DNA of 58,092 bases from an uncultured Oscillibacter sp. (GTDB lineage: Bacteria; Bacillota; Clostridia; Oscillospirales; Oscillospiraceae). The notes beneath the pieces were generated by a model, which saw nothing but the letters and a program-made list of their open reading frames with translations, was not told where the DNA came from and ran no database searches. The stretch covers positions 1 to 58,092 of the forward strand of contig URKI01000004.1 in the NCBI GenBank assembly GCA_900548505.1, read 5' to 3'. A program made the translations under genes and the position numbers. Positions 7,351-16,372 of the stretch are shown here, in pieces. The first letter of the stretch is position 1. Each line of letters begins with the position of its first letter.

Positions 7351-10047
7351 ATGAAATTATCCAGAAAATGGCTGAATGAATTTGTGGATGTGGCCAGCGT
7401 GGGCGACCGTGATTTCGCCGAGGCCATGACCCTCTCCGGCTCCAAGGTGGAGATCACGGAGGTACTGAACGAATCTTTGCAGAACGTGGTGGCCGGCCGC
7501 ATCGCCTCCATGGAGCGGCATCCCGACTCCGACCACATGTGGATCTGCCAGATCGACGTGGGCGAGGCGGAGCCCACCCAGATCGTCACCGGCGCGTGGA
7601 ACATCCATGTGGGCGACCTGGTGCCCGTGGCCCGGCACAAGTCCTTGCTGCCCGGCGGCGTGAAGATCGAAAAGGGCAAGCTGCGGGGCGTTGTGTCCAA
7701 CGGTATGCTCTGCTCCCTCAAGGAGCTGAACCTGACCGCCGAGCATGACTACCCCTACGCCGTCATCACCGCCGCGGCCATCCTGAACGACTACAAGCCC
7801 ACCGATCCCGAAAAGCCCTCTATCCCCGCCGACGTCCAGCCCGGCCACAAGATCTATGGCCCCGTGGTGGCCGCCCGGGTGTGCGCCTGCGAGATGGTTT
7901 CCTACGGCCGCTATGCTGTGACCCTGGACACCGGCAGCGAGACGGTGCAGACTGAGACCGCCTGCCAGAACCTCCACGAGGGCGACCTGGTGGCCTACAA
8001 CACCAAGGCCCAGTCCATCTGCACCCTGGCCGATCTCCACGCCGAGCAGAAGGAGTTCCCCCACTGCATCACCGACGGCATCTTCGTTCTGAATGAGGAG
8101 GGTGTGCAGCCTGGCGACGACATGGCCAAGGTCATCGGTGCCGACGACCATGTGGTGGAGTTCGAGATCACCCCCAACCGCCCGGACTGCCTGAGCGTCA
8201 TCGGCCTTGCCCGTGAGGCCAGCGCCACCTTCCACAAGCCCCTCAAGCTCCACACTCCCGAGATCCGCGGCTGCGGCGGCTCCATTGCCGACATGGTGGA
8301 CATCGAGATCGAGGACGGAGAGCTGTGCCCCCGGTACACCGCCCGTCTGGTGAAGAATGTGAAGATCCAGCCCTCCCCCGCCTGGATGCGGGAGCGGCTG
8401 CGCAACTGCGGCGTGCGCCCCATCAACAACATCGTGGACATCACCAACTACGTCATGCTGGAGTACGGCCAGCCCATGCACGCTTTCGACTTCTCCTGCG
8501 TGGAGGGCGGCAAGATCGTGGTGCGTACCGCCCGTCCCGGCGAGTCCATCCAGACTCTGGACGGCAAGGACCACGCCCTGACCGAGGACATGCTGTGCAT
8601 CTGCGATGAAAACCGTCCCGTGTGCGTGGCCGGCGTCATGGGCGGCGCCAACAGCGAGATCATCGGTGACACCGCCCAGGTGCTCTTCGAGTCCGCCAAC
8701 TTCAACGGCGCCTCCATCCACCGCACCGCCGCCGCGCTGAACATGCGCACGGAGGCCTCCTCCCGCTATGAAAAGGGCCTGGACCCCATGAACACCATGC
8801 TGGCCGTGCAGCGTGCCTGCGAGCTGGTAGAGCTGCTGGGTGCCGGTGAGGTGGTCGACGGCGTGCTGGATGTGATCGCCAAGGATTCCTGGCCTGTCAC
8901 TGTGGAGCTGGACGCCCCCAAGATCAACGCTTTCCTGGGCACTGACGTTGCCGAGGAGGAGATGCGCACCATTCTGGAGTCCCTGGGCTTCCAGCTGGAG
9001 GGCAGCACCATCACCGTGCCCTCCTGGCGCTCTGACGTGGAGCACTGGTCCGATATCGCCGAGGAGGTAGCCCGGTTCCACGGCTACAACAATATCCCCG
9101 ACACCCTCTCCGGCGGTCTGAACCCCCGCCGCGGCTTCTCCCCCGTCCAGAAGGCGGAAAACGCCGTGGGCGCGCTGTGCCGCGCCGCCGGGTACAGCGA
9201 GATCATCACCTACTCCTTCATCAGCCCCACCTATTACGATAAGATCAACCTGCCCGCCGACTCCCCCCTGCGCAACTCCATGAAGATCCTCAACCCCCTG
9301 GGCGAGGACACCTCCATCATGCGCACCACTACACTGCCCTCCATGCTGGAGATCCTCTCCCGCAACGACCACTACCGCAACAAGGCCGTGCGCCTGTATG
9401 AGCTGGGCCGCACCTACTTTGCCAAGAATGACGGCTCCGGCATGGCCGACGAGCCCAAGGTGCTCTCCCTTGGCGCCTACGGCGACGGCTGCGACTTCTT
9501 CACCATGAAGGGCTCTGTGGAGACCGTGCTGGAGGGCCTGCGGATCAGCGATGTGCGCTGGGAAGCCGAGACCGGCAATCCCTCCTATCACCCCGGCCGC
9601 TGCGCCAAGGTCTACGCCGGCGACACGCTGCTGGGCGTGGTGGGCCAGATCCATCCCTCTGTGGCCGAGCACTACGACGTGGACTGCGAGCTCTATGCCG
9701 CCGAGCTGTCCTTTGACGCGCTCTTCGCCTCCATGGGCGGCCGTCCCGTCTACCAGCCTCTGCCCAAGTTCCCCGCCGTCACCCGCGACATCGCCGTGGT
9801 GTGCGACAAGGACGTTACCGTAGGCGCGCTGGAAGCCTGCATCCGGCAGGGCGCCAAGGGCCTTTTGAAGGACGTCTCCCTCTTCGATATCTACACCGGT
9901 ACCGGCGTGCCGGAGGGCAAGAAGAGCGTGGCCTTCAACCTGACCCTCCGCTCCGATGACCGCAGCCTCACCGCCGAGGAAGCCGACGCGGATGTGGCCA
10001 GCATCCTGGCACTTCTGAAATCCCAGCTGGGTGCCGTCCTGCGCTGA
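7351..10047 (+). CDS. pheT: Phenylalanyl-tRNA synthetase, beta subunit, with an extra internal segment
   Basis: 898 residues against about 800 for typical bacterial PheT. Order: N-terminal domain and EMAP/OB tRNA-binding fold (about 40-125), the extra segment (about 136-238), B3/B4 editing domain (FEITPNRPDCLS near 271 onward), B5, catalytic-like core and the C-terminal anticodon-binding domain (FPAVTRDIAVVCDK ... GTGVPEGKKSVAFNLTLRS). The extra segment (NDYKPTDPEKPSIP ... VCACEMVSYGRYAVTLDTG ... LHAEQKEFPHCITDG) interrupts the junction between OB fold and B3 domain, and looks folded rather than low-complexity. Frame and codon use are continuous, so this is not a frameshift. A terminator follows at 10054. 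Confidence 0.97.
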   Translation: MKLSRKWLNEFVDVASVGDRDFAEAMTLSGSKVEITEVLNESLQNVVAGRIASMERHPDSDHMWICQIDVGEAEPTQIVTGAWNIHVGDLVPVARHKSLLPGGVKIEKGKLRGVVSNGMLCSLKELNLTAEHDYPYAVITAAAILNDYKPTDPEKPSIPADVQPGHKIYGPVVAARVCACEMVSYGRYAVTLDTGSETVQTETACQNLHEGDLVAYNTKAQSICTLADLHAEQKEFPHCITDGIFVLNEEGVQPGDDMAKVIGADDHVVEFEITPNRPDCLSVIGLAREASATFHKPLKLHTPEIRGCGGSIADMVDIEIEDGELCPRYTARLVKNVKIQPSPAWMRERLRNCGVRPINNIVDITNYVMLEYGQPMHAFDFSCVEGGKIVVRTARPGESIQTLDGKDHALTEDMLCICDENRPVCVAGVMGGANSEIIGDTAQVLFESANFNGASIHRTAAALNMRTEASSRYEKGLDPMNTMLAVQRACELVELLGAGEVVDGVLDVIAKDSWPVTVELDAPKINAFLGTDVAEEEMRTILESLGFQLEGSTITVPSWRSDVEHWSDIAEEVARFHGYNNIPDTLSGGLNPRRGFSPVQKAENAVGALCRAAGYSEIITYSFISPTYYDKINLPADSPLRNSMKILNPLGEDTSIMRTTTLPSMLEILSRNDHYRNKAVRLYELGRTYFAKNDGSGMADEPKVLSLGAYGDGCDFFTMKGSVETVLEGLRISDVRWEAETGNPSYHPGRCAKVYAGDTLLGVVGQIHPSVAEHYDVDCELYAAELSFDALFASMGGRPVYQPLPKFPAVTRDIAVVCDKDVTVGALEACIRQGAKGLLKDVSLFDIYTGTGVPEGKKSVAFNLTLRSDDRSLTAEEADADVASILALLKSQLGAVLR

Positions 10048-10053
10048 GCTGAC

Positions 10054-10090
10054 GCTCCCCCGCCAAATGGCGGGGGAGCAAAAGTTTTTT
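10054..10090 (+). terminator. Intrinsic terminator of pheST
   Basis: An 11-bp GC-rich stem (GCTCCCCCGCC with its complement, 10054-10079) has an AAAT loop and is followed by AAAAG and TTTTTT. Confidence 0.92.
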
Positions 10091-10179
10091 CCGAAAACGC
10101 TTTACAGTCAGGGAAAAAACGAGTATACTAGATGTTGTGTTCCAGGTTTCTTCCATTGGTAAAGAAAGGTGGTGTCTGT

Positions 10180-10425
10180 ATGGACGATTATACCCGGAAA
10201 TTCAGTATCGCAATGGAAAAAGACGCGGAGATCCGCCACATCCTGACGACTGTCTATCAGGCATTGGAGGAAAAGGGCTATAACCCCATCAATCAGATCG
10301 TGGGCTATATCCTGTCCGAAGATCCCACCTATATTACCAACCACAACAACGCCCGCACGCTGATCCGCAAGATCGACCGCGATGAGCTTTTGCAGGTCTT
10401 GGTTCGGAAATATCTGGGACAATAA
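10180..10425 (+). CDS. ireB: IreB-family (UPF0297/YrzL) regulatory phosphoprotein
   Basis: 81 residues from the ATG at 10180 (AAAGGTGGTG upstream). The sequence MDDYTRKFSIAMEKDAEIRHIL ... NQIVGYILSEDPTYITNHNNARTLIRKIDRDE is the hallmark of the family. In Enterococcus, IreB is a small dimer phosphorylated by the Ser/Thr kinase IreK and limits cephalosporin resistance. In many Firmicutes it lies beside ruvX and yrzB; here those are 40 kb (50750) and 30 kb (39977) away. No kinase or phosphatase gene is in the window. It is monocistronic, with a terminator directly after it. Confidence 0.96.
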   Translation: MDDYTRKFSIAMEKDAEIRHILTTVYQALEEKGYNPINQIVGYILSEDPTYITNHNNARTLIRKIDRDELLQVLVRKYLGQ

Positions 10426-10442
10426 GGGAACCGTCTTTTTTC

Positions 10443-10474
10443 ACCCGCAAGGCCCTGCCTTGCGGGTTTCTTTT
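10443..10474 (+). terminator. Intrinsic terminator after ireB
   Basis: ACCCGCAAGG pairs with CCTTGCGGGT around a short loop (10443-10467), followed by TTTCTTTT. Confidence 0.88.
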
Positions 10475-10516
10475 GTGAATGGGGGAAATTTCCGTATTTT
10501 TCTTCGTCTCCAATCG

Positions 10517-10545
10517 TTGACAAATCGGATAAAATCTGTTACAAT
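10517..10545 (+). promoter_or_regulatory. Strong promoter for the 10577 gene
   Basis: Consensus -35 TTGACA (10517-10522), 17-bp spacer, -10 TACAAT (10540-10545). Confidence 0.88.
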
Positions 10546-10576
10546 TCGGTTACAAAATCATTGAAGGAGTGTTTGC

Positions 10577-10885
10577 ATGCCTGAAAGCAAGTCCGCCAAG
10601 GCGGAAGGTTTGATGTATAAGGGCCATCCTCTGCGCCGTGTGGAAAACCTCATCTACTACGGCACGATGGCTGAGAAATATATTATCATGATGCAGGTTC
10701 TGGAGAGCAAGAAAGAGCAGGACCTGAACGTAGCTACCAAGGTCTCCGTTCAGCTGCAGTTGACGGACGCCAACCTCAAGTCCCGGGACCGCGTGGTCAA
10801 AAAGAGCGAGAAAGACAGCCTGTATGCTGCCATGGACGTGGCCGCCATCTGGTTGGATCGTGCCCTGGCCGGCAAGGAGAGATAA
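10577..10885 (+). CDS. Small protein of unknown function
   Basis: 102 residues, ATG preceded by GAAGGAG. It is a soluble, Lys-rich protein with a KGHPLRRVENLIYYG motif, a probable helix (EKYIIMMQVLESKKEQ), a strand region (TKVSVQLQLTD) and a C-terminal helix (DSLYAAMDVAAIWLDRALAG). No signal peptide or membrane segment and no recognised domain. It has its own near-consensus promoter, suggesting steady high expression. The NlpC/P60 gene starts 57 bp downstream with no clear terminator between, so the two may be cotranscribed. Confidence 0.85.
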   Translation: MPESKSAKAEGLMYKGHPLRRVENLIYYGTMAEKYIIMMQVLESKKEQDLNVATKVSVQLQLTDANLKSRDRVVKKSEKDSLYAAMDVAAIWLDRALAGKER

Positions 10886-10942
10886 CCCCCTTCTCCCTGC
10901 CGCCCCTTCCCCCACACAAAAGAAATGAAAGGAAGACCACCC

Positions 10943-11836
10943 ATGACACACTTTGCAGGCAAGGCAGCAAAGCTCTTTTTCCTGGCCCTCCCCGCCACTT
11001 TGCTGCTGACCGCTCACACCCTGGCCGCCGACGTGGCCGTCGGCGCCGGCTGCACCACCGGTTCGTCCCTGCGTCTGCGCGCTGAGGCGTCCACTTCCTC
11101 CGATATCGTGACCACGCTGGACAAGAGCGTGGCCGTGGCCATTCTGGATGATTCCATCGAAGGCTGGTACAAGATCGCCTATGAAGGCAACACGGGCTAT
11201 GTCTCCGCCGACTACCTGCTGGTGGACCAGGACAACGTCTTTGAGACATACGGCCGGGTCAACAGCAACGGCGTGAACGTCCGCTCCGGCGCCTCCACGG
11301 AAAGTGAAGTGCTGGCCACCGTGGATACCGACACCATCGTCACCGTCAACGGTCTGGTGGACGGCTGGTATGACGTCACCTGCAAATACGGCACCGAGGG
11401 CTATATCCGCAGCGATTTCCTGGACCTGACCGAGTCCTCCTCTTCCTCCTCCGGCAGCGCCATCGTGGACACCGCCAAGAGCTATCTGGGCGTGAACTAC
11501 GTGTACGGCGGCGCTTCCCCCAGCGGCTTTGACTGCTCCGGCTTCACCATGTATGTCTATCAGCAGTTCGGCTACTCTCTGCCCCACACGGCCACCGGCC
11601 AGTGGCAGAGCGGCCTGGGCACCAGAGTCTGGAGCATCGGCGCTCTGCAGCCCGGTGATCTGGTGTTCTTCAACGATCCCAGCCGCAACGCCGGCAAGGC
11701 CTGTTCCCACGCCGGTATCTACATAGGCAATGGTCAGTTCGTCCATTCCTCTTCTTCCCGCAGCCAGGGCGTCATCATCAGCGACCTGACCAGCGGCTAT
11801 TACTACAACTATTTCGTGGGCGGCATCCACGTTTAA
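10943..11836 (+). CDS. Secreted SH3b-SH3b-NlpC/P60 peptidoglycan hydrolase
   Basis: 297 residues from the ATG at 10943 (GAAAGGAAG upstream; the ATG at 10925 overlaps that ribosome binding site). Order: signal peptide ending near HTLAAD (about 1-29), SH3b domain 1 (TTGSSLRLRAEASTSSDIVTTL), SH3b domain 2 (NSNGVNVRSGASTESEVLATV), a Ser-rich linker and a C-terminal NlpC/P60 domain with the catalytic Cys in SGFDCSGFTMYV, a histidine in CSHAGIYIG, and a HSSSS segment. This family cleaves the D-Glu-diaminopimelate-type peptide bond in cell walls; the SH3b domains probably bind peptidoglycan. The key residues are intact. Confidence 0.96.
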   Translation: MTHFAGKAAKLFFLALPATLLLTAHTLAADVAVGAGCTTGSSLRLRAEASTSSDIVTTLDKSVAVAILDDSIEGWYKIAYEGNTGYVSADYLLVDQDNVFETYGRVNSNGVNVRSGASTESEVLATVDTDTIVTVNGLVDGWYDVTCKYGTEGYIRSDFLDLTESSSSSSGSAIVDTAKSYLGVNYVYGGASPSGFDCSGFTMYVYQQFGYSLPHTATGQWQSGLGTRVWSIGALQPGDLVFFNDPSRNAGKACSHAGIYIGNGQFVHSSSSRSQGVIISDLTSGYYYNYFVGGIHV

Positions 11837-11851
11837 TTCCCACAAGCTCCG

Positions 11852-11880
11852 GGCGGTACGCGCTGCGTACCGCCTTTTTT
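11852..11880 (+). terminator. Intrinsic terminator after the NlpC/P60 gene
   Basis: A perfect 10-bp stem GGCGGTACGC / GCGTACCGCC (11852-11874) with a 3-nt loop is followed by TTTTTT. Confidence 0.93.
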
Positions 11881-11891
11881 CCGCCTTGCAC

Positions 11892-11920
11892 TTGCAAACA
11901 CCTGATTTCACTGGTATAAT
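11892..11920 (+). promoter_or_regulatory. Promoter of the 11959 gene
   Basis: -35 TTGCAA (11892-11897), 17-bp spacer, perfect -10 TATAAT (11915-11920). Confidence 0.85.
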
Positions 11921-11958
11921 TGCGATTTGCATGAATTTTACAAAATCGAGGTCTCGAC

Positions 11959-13239
11959 ATGGATATCCAACAAATGTATCAGCAGCTGGGCATCAGCCCC
12001 TCTGTGTATGCGTTCGGCCAGCAGGTCCTGGAGGATCTGCGCCCCCGGTTTGAAGCCATCGATCAGACGGCGGAGTACAACCAGGGCAAGGTCCTCTCCG
12101 CCATGCAGAAAAACCGGGTCAATGCCACCCATTTCGCCGCCACCACCGGCTATGGCTACAACGACGAGGGCCGGGACAACCTGGAACAGGTCTACGCCGA
12201 TGTCTTCCACACGGAGGCCGCCCTGGTGCGTCCCCAGATCACCTGCGGCACCCACGCCCTGACCGTGGCCCTGTCCGCAAACCTCCTGCCCGGCGACGAG
12301 CTTCTTTCCCCCGTGGGCGCTCCCTACGACACGCTGGAGGAGGTCATCGGCATCCGGGAGAGCAAGTGCTCTTTGAAGGAGTACGGCGTTACCTATGCCC
12401 AGGCGGATCTGAAACCCGACGGCACGTTTGACTATGACGCCATCCGCTCCAAGATCAACGAGCGCACCAAGCTCATCACCATCCAGCGCTCCAAGGGCTA
12501 CGCCACCCGTCCCTCCTTCTCCGTGGAGCAGATCGGCCAGCTGATCGCCTTCTGCAAGGAAGTCAAGCCCGGCGTGAAGGTCATGGTAGACAACTGTTAC
12601 GGCGAGTTTGTGGAGCGGCTGGAGCCCTCCGATCTGGGCGCCGACATGGTGGTGGGCAGCCTCATCAAAAACCCCGGCGGCGGCCTTGCCCCCATCGGCG
12701 GCTACATCTGCGGCACGAAGGAGTGTGTGGAACGGTGCGCCTACCGGCTCTCCGCCCCGGGCCTTGGACAGGAGGTCGGCGCCAACCTGGGCCTCATGAC
12801 CTCTTTGTATCAGGGTCTGTTCCTCTCCCCCACGGTGGTCTCCGGCGCCCTCAAAGGTGCCATCTTTGCCGCCAACATCTATGAAAAGCTGGGCTTTGCC
12901 TGTGTCCCCGGCGCCGCCGAGGACCGGCACGACATCATCCAGGCGGTGACCCTGGGCAGCGCGGAAGCCATGGTGGCTTTCTGCAAGGGCATCCAGGCCG
13001 CGGCGCCCGTGGACAGCTATGTGACCCCGGAGCCCTGGGCCATGCCCGGCTACGACTCCGACGTCATCATGGCTGCCGGCGCCTTCATCCAGGGCAGCTC
13101 CATCGAGCTTTCCGCCGACGGCCCCATCCGTCCTCCCTATGCCGTGTACTTCCAGGGCGGCCTCACCTGGTACCACGCCAAGCTGGGCATCCTCATGAGT
13201 CTCCAGAAGCTGGTGGACGCGGGGATCGTGCATCTGTAA
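11959..13239 (+). CDS. PLP-dependent Cys/Met lyase-like protein (YnbB, 'aluminium resistance' family)
   Basis: 426 residues. It matches the Met_gamma_lyase-like family that includes Bacillus YnbB: ATTGYGYNDEGRDNLEQVYADVF, then RPQITCGTHAL, VMVDNCYGEFVE and the PLP-lysine region MVVGSLIKNPGGGLAPIGGYI (lysine near residue 238). Fold-type I PLP enzymes of this group are annotated as C-S lyases, but the substrate is not established and the aluminium-resistance name is historical. The gene has its own promoter and a bidirectional terminator and is not in an operon. Confidence 0.93.
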   Translation: MDIQQMYQQLGISPSVYAFGQQVLEDLRPRFEAIDQTAEYNQGKVLSAMQKNRVNATHFAATTGYGYNDEGRDNLEQVYADVFHTEAALVRPQITCGTHALTVALSANLLPGDELLSPVGAPYDTLEEVIGIRESKCSLKEYGVTYAQADLKPDGTFDYDAIRSKINERTKLITIQRSKGYATRPSFSVEQIGQLIAFCKEVKPGVKVMVDNCYGEFVERLEPSDLGADMVVGSLIKNPGGGLAPIGGYICGTKECVERCAYRLSAPGLGQEVGANLGLMTSLYQGLFLSPTVVSGALKGAIFAANIYEKLGFACVPGAAEDRHDIIQAVTLGSAEAMVAFCKGIQAAAPVDSYVTPEPWAMPGYDSDVIMAAGAFIQGSSIELSADGPIRPPYAVYFQGGLTWYHAKLGILMSLQKLVDAGIVHL

Positions 13240-13242
13240 AAC

Positions 13243-13273
13243 AAAAAGGACTGTCCGACGGACAGTCCTTTTT
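13243..13273. terminator. Bidirectional intrinsic terminator
   Basis: A 14-bp stem AAAAAGGACTGTCC / GGACAGTCCTTTTT with a GAC loop serves both the plus gene ending at 13239 and the minus gene ending at 13275. Confidence 0.93.
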
Positions 13274-13274
13274 T

Positions 13275-14087
13275 CTATGTTCGGATCCGCTGGTCCAGCC
13301 GGTCCAGCGCATAGGCCAGGGCAAAGCCCCCCAGGCACAGCAATGCGGAAAGCGCCGCCTCGCCACCACCGGTATACTCTGTGGGGATAATGGCCAGCGT
13401 GGAGGCCGCCACCGCTCCCAGGATGCCGTGAAACGCCACCGCGTAATGACGCCGGAACAGCCAGGTAACGCCCCGGGCCAGCAGGACCACCGTTATGGCA
13501 AGCCCCGGCAGGCACGCCGAGAGCACCACAAAGTCCATTCGGGCAAGGCCATCCATCATCGGCTGGTAAAGCCCCAGCGCCATCATCACCGACGATGAGG
13601 TCATGCCCGGGATGACGATGCCCATGCCCCACAGAACGCCGCAGAAATTATACCACCAGAAGTTTGGCTCCACGGTGATCTTCAGCACATGCTGCACATA
13701 AAAAAGACCGAAAAACACCGCCGCCGCACACACCGCCAGGCTCACCCAGGCTCCGCCGCTGCGGCCCTCCCTGCCCGCCTCCCGGAAAAGGGACGGGATG
13801 GTCCCCACGATCAGCCCGATGAAGAGCCACGTAGTAATGGCATCCGACCAGTCCATGCTGGCGGAGATCCCTCTGGCCAGTCCGAGAAAACCGATGCACC
13901 AGCCGATCCCCAGCGGCGGCAGCCACCGCCAATACTTGGGCAGCGCCGCAGCCGGATGGGTCAGCACCTCCATAAAGGGCCGGTAAATGTCAAACACCAC
14001 TGCCAGCACGCCGCCGGAAACCCCCGGCAAAATGGCGCCCGCGCCGATAAGCACGCCGCACAAAAGGTTGCGCAGCCAGTGGATCAT
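13275..14087 (-). CDS. DUF368 integral membrane protein
   Basis: 270 residues from the ATG at 14087. The start MIHWLRNLLCGVLIGAGAILPGVSGG carries the family signature LPGVSGG, and a second similar loop (GMGIVIPGMTSSSVMMALGLY) follows; about eight hydrophobic segments are visible. DUF368 proteins have been proposed as undecaprenyl-phosphate recycling flippases (PopT-type), which I take as family knowledge, not proof here. The frame is open up to 14261, but a promoter at 14145-14173 would start transcription inside that extension, supporting the shorter form. No good ribosome binding site precedes 14087, so the start is the weak point. Confidence 0.9.
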   Translation of the reverse strand: MIHWLRNLLCGVLIGAGAILPGVSGGVLAVVFDIYRPFMEVLTHPAAALPKYWRWLPPLGIGWCIGFLGLARGISASMDWSDAITTWLFIGLIVGTIPSLFREAGREGRSGGAWVSLAVCAAAVFFGLFYVQHVLKITVEPNFWWYNFCGVLWGMGIVIPGMTSSSVMMALGLYQPMMDGLARMDFVVLSACLPGLAITVVLLARGVTWLFRRHYAVAFHGILGAVAASTLAIIPTEYTGGGEAALSALLCLGGFALAYALDRLDQRIRT

Positions 14088-14144
14088 GGAATTTTCATTG
14101 CAGCGTTTCAGCGCCCGCGCCCCCTTCTGTTTTCTTAGTATTTG

Positions 14145-14173
14145 ATAGTAGCAGTTTTGCCGCCGGGTTTCAA
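14145..14173 (-). promoter_or_regulatory. Predicted promoter of the DUF368 gene
   Basis: On the minus strand: -35 TTGAAA (14173-14168), 17-bp spacer, -10 TACTAT (14150-14145). The predicted start near 14138 lies about 50 bases before the chosen start codon. Confidence 0.6.
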
Positions 14174-14290
14174 TCCGATACGGCGGAGAAATTTGTAAAA
14201 AATCTGTATCGCTTTGCGCCCACGCAGAAGGTTGTGCTTTTTGCATAATTTTATCTTTCATTCAGCAATTTGTATCGTCAGTTTTACTCG

Positions 14291-14319
14291 TTGACAATAA
14301 AACCGATAACGTGTACACT
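14291..14319 (+). promoter_or_regulatory. Promoter of the met transporter operon
   Basis: -35 TTGACA (14291-14296), 17-bp spacer, -10 TACACT (14314-14319), directly upstream of the T-box leader. Confidence 0.85.
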
Positions 14320-14325
14320 ACAAAA

Positions 14326-14617
14326 CAGATAACACAAGTGCATACCGCAAAGACGATGAAGAGAAGAGTACGCAGGAAGATACGTCACAGAGAGCCGCTG
14401 TTTGGTGCGAGGCGGTACGGAAGGGCCTGCTGAACATGGTCTCGGAGTTGCGTGGCCGACTGCCGGTGCATAGGTCACGACGTGAGCGCACGTCACAGCG
14501 CAGGAGTGTGTTGGCACTCTCTAAGGCCGCTTCCGCGAGGAAGCGCGCGAAGCAAGGTGGTACCACGGCGTAGCAGTACGTTCGTCCTTGACGCAGATGC
14601 GTCAGGGACGTTTTTTT
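14326..14617 (+). promoter_or_regulatory. T-box leader controlling metNIQ
   Basis: The T-box AGGTGGTACCACGG is at 14555-14568, followed by a 12-bp terminator stem (14583-14610, loop AGAT) and T run 14611-14617. An ATG at 14436-14438 (in GAACATGGTC) is the likely methionine specifier and agrees with the downstream transporter. Uncharged initiator or elongator tRNA-Met would be the ligand; specifier assignment is by eye. Confidence 0.93.
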
Positions 14618-14640
14618 ATGCCTGACAACAAGAAAGGACG

Positions 14641-15666
14641 ATGGGAACCGTGAGCGAATCCATCATTCAGATCCAGGATCTGACCAAGACGTTCGGCGAG
14701 GGGACGGAGGCCGTCCACGCGCTGGAGCACATCAATCTGGACATCCGCCGGGGCGAGATCTTCGGCATTATCGGCCTCTCTGGCGCGGGAAAGTCCACCC
14801 TGGTGCGGTGCATGAACCTTCTGGAGCGCCCCACCTCCGGCCATGTGATCGTGGACGGGAAGGACATGACGTCGCTCTCCGAAAAGGAGCTGCGGCTGGC
14901 CCGCCGGGACGTGACCATGATCTTCCAGAGCTTCAACCTTCTCATGCAGCGCACCTGTCTGAAAAACGTGTGCTTCCCCATGGAGCTGGGCGGCGTCAGC
15001 GCCGCCGCAGCCCGGAAACGGGCACTGGAGCTTCTGGAACTGGTGGGCCTGGCCGACAAGGCAGACGCCTATCCCGCCCAGCTCTCTGGCGGTCAAAAGC
15101 AGCGGGTGGCCATCGCCCGGGCCCTGGCCACCGACCCCAAGGTGCTCCTGTGCGACGAAGCTACCTCCGCCCTGGACCCCACTACCACCCTCTCCATCCT
15201 GTCGCTTTTGAAAAACCTCAACGAGACGCTGGGTGTCACGGTGGTCATCATCACCCACCAGATGAGCGTCATCGAGGAGATCTGCTCCCGGGTTGCCATT
15301 CTGGACGGCGGTGTGGTAGCTGAGCAGGGCGACGTGCAGGAGATCTTCTCCAATCCCCAGACCGACGCCGCCCGGCAGCTGGTGTATCCCGGCGGCATCC
15401 GGGCCGAGCAGGTCCCCCCCTCTTCCCGGGCCATCCGCATTTCCTTTAACGGCGGCACGGTGTATCAGCCCCTCATCGCCTCCCTCGCCATCGACTGCGG
15501 CGTGAAGGCTAACATCCTGGGCGCCGATACCCGCAACATCAACGGCCACGCCTTCGGCACCATGCTTTTGAGTCTGCCCCAGGAACCGGCCGAGGCCGCC
15601 CGGGCCATCGGGTACCTTCGTTCCCAGCCCAATCTCACCATTGAGGAGGTCGAATACCATGCTTGA
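14641..15666 (+). CDS. metN: Methionine ABC transporter, ATP-binding protein
   Basis: 341 residues. Walker A GLSGAGKST (about 45-53), signature LSGGQKQR, Walker B VLLCDEATSALDP, H-loop VVIITHQM, then the C-terminal NIL/ACT-like regulatory domain (from about 260; SSRAIRISFNGGTVYQPLIASLA), which in the E. coli transporter binds methionine and inhibits transport. With metI and metQ it imports methionine. The ATG at 14641 is only 2 nt from AAAGGA; a GTG at 14650 has an 11-nt gap, so the true start is uncertain by three codons. Expression is controlled by the upstream T-box. Confidence 0.97.
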   Translation: MGTVSESIIQIQDLTKTFGEGTEAVHALEHINLDIRRGEIFGIIGLSGAGKSTLVRCMNLLERPTSGHVIVDGKDMTSLSEKELRLARRDVTMIFQSFNLLMQRTCLKNVCFPMELGGVSAAAARKRALELLELVGLADKADAYPAQLSGGQKQRVAIARALATDPKVLLCDEATSALDPTTTLSILSLLKNLNETLGVTVVIITHQMSVIEEICSRVAILDGGVVAEQGDVQEIFSNPQTDAARQLVYPGGIRAEQVPPSSRAIRISFNGGTVYQPLIASLAIDCGVKANILGADTRNINGHAFGTMLLSLPQEPAEAARAIGYLRSQPNLTIEEVEYHA

Positions 15667-16339
15667 AACCATCGCCGCCTTCTGGGCCGAATACGGAGAC
15701 ACCCTGATCCAGGGCACCGTGGACACCCTGCTGATGGTCAGCATCTCCACCGTTTTTGCCTATCTGATCGGCCTTCCCCTGGGCGTGGCGCTGATCATGA
15801 CCCAGCCTCACGGCATCCGTCCCAACCGGGGCGCCTACCGCATCCTGGACTGGATCGTCAATGTAGGCCGCTCCCTCCCCTTCATCATTCTGATGGTGGC
15901 CATCATGCCCTTTACCAAGCTGGTGGTTGGCACCAAGATCGGCGTCAAGGGCGCCATCGTTCCCCTGGTGGTCTCCGCCGCCCCCTTCATCGCCCGCATG
16001 GTGGAAACCGCCCTCAGTGAAGTGGACGCAGGCGTGGTGGAAGCCGCGCAGTCCATGGGCGCCTCTCCCACCCAGATCGTCTGGAAGGTCTATCTGCCGG
16101 AGGCAAAGCCCTCCTTGATCCTGGGCGGCGCCATTTCCATTGTCACCATCCTGGCCTACACCGCCATCGCCGGTACGGTGGGTGCCGGTGGCCTGGGCGA
16201 CATCGCCGTCCGCTACGGCCACAACCGCAACGTCCCCTCCGTCATGTGGGTGACCGTGGTATTCCTCATCATTCTGGTGCAGATCATTCAGTTCGTTTTC
16301 AATTGGTTGTCGAAGCGCATCGACAAGCGTTTGAAATAA
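15659..16339 (+). CDS. metI: Methionine ABC transporter, permease
   Basis: 226 residues from the ATG at 15659, which has GAGGAGG upstream and overlaps the metN stop by 8 bp (translational coupling). Five or so membrane helices are visible and the EAA loop reads EAAQSMGASPTQIVWKVYLPEAKP, typical of MetI. Complexes are MetN2-MetI2 with MetQ outside. Confidence 0.96.
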   Translation: MLETIAAFWAEYGDTLIQGTVDTLLMVSISTVFAYLIGLPLGVALIMTQPHGIRPNRGAYRILDWIVNVGRSLPFIILMVAIMPFTKLVVGTKIGVKGAIVPLVVSAAPFIARMVETALSEVDAGVVEAAQSMGASPTQIVWKVYLPEAKPSLILGGAISIVTILAYTAIAGTVGAGGLGDIAVRYGHNRNVPSVMWVTVVFLIILVQIIQFVFNWLSKRIDKRLK

Positions 16340-16372
16340 ATCAAAATTTATGATATCTGGAGGAAAGAAGTT

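Noticed and set aside
7357..9672. A 771-codon minus-strand frame inside pheT
   Set aside because: A shadow of the pheT codon pattern, with no ribosome binding site and a His/Gly/Val-rich sequence.
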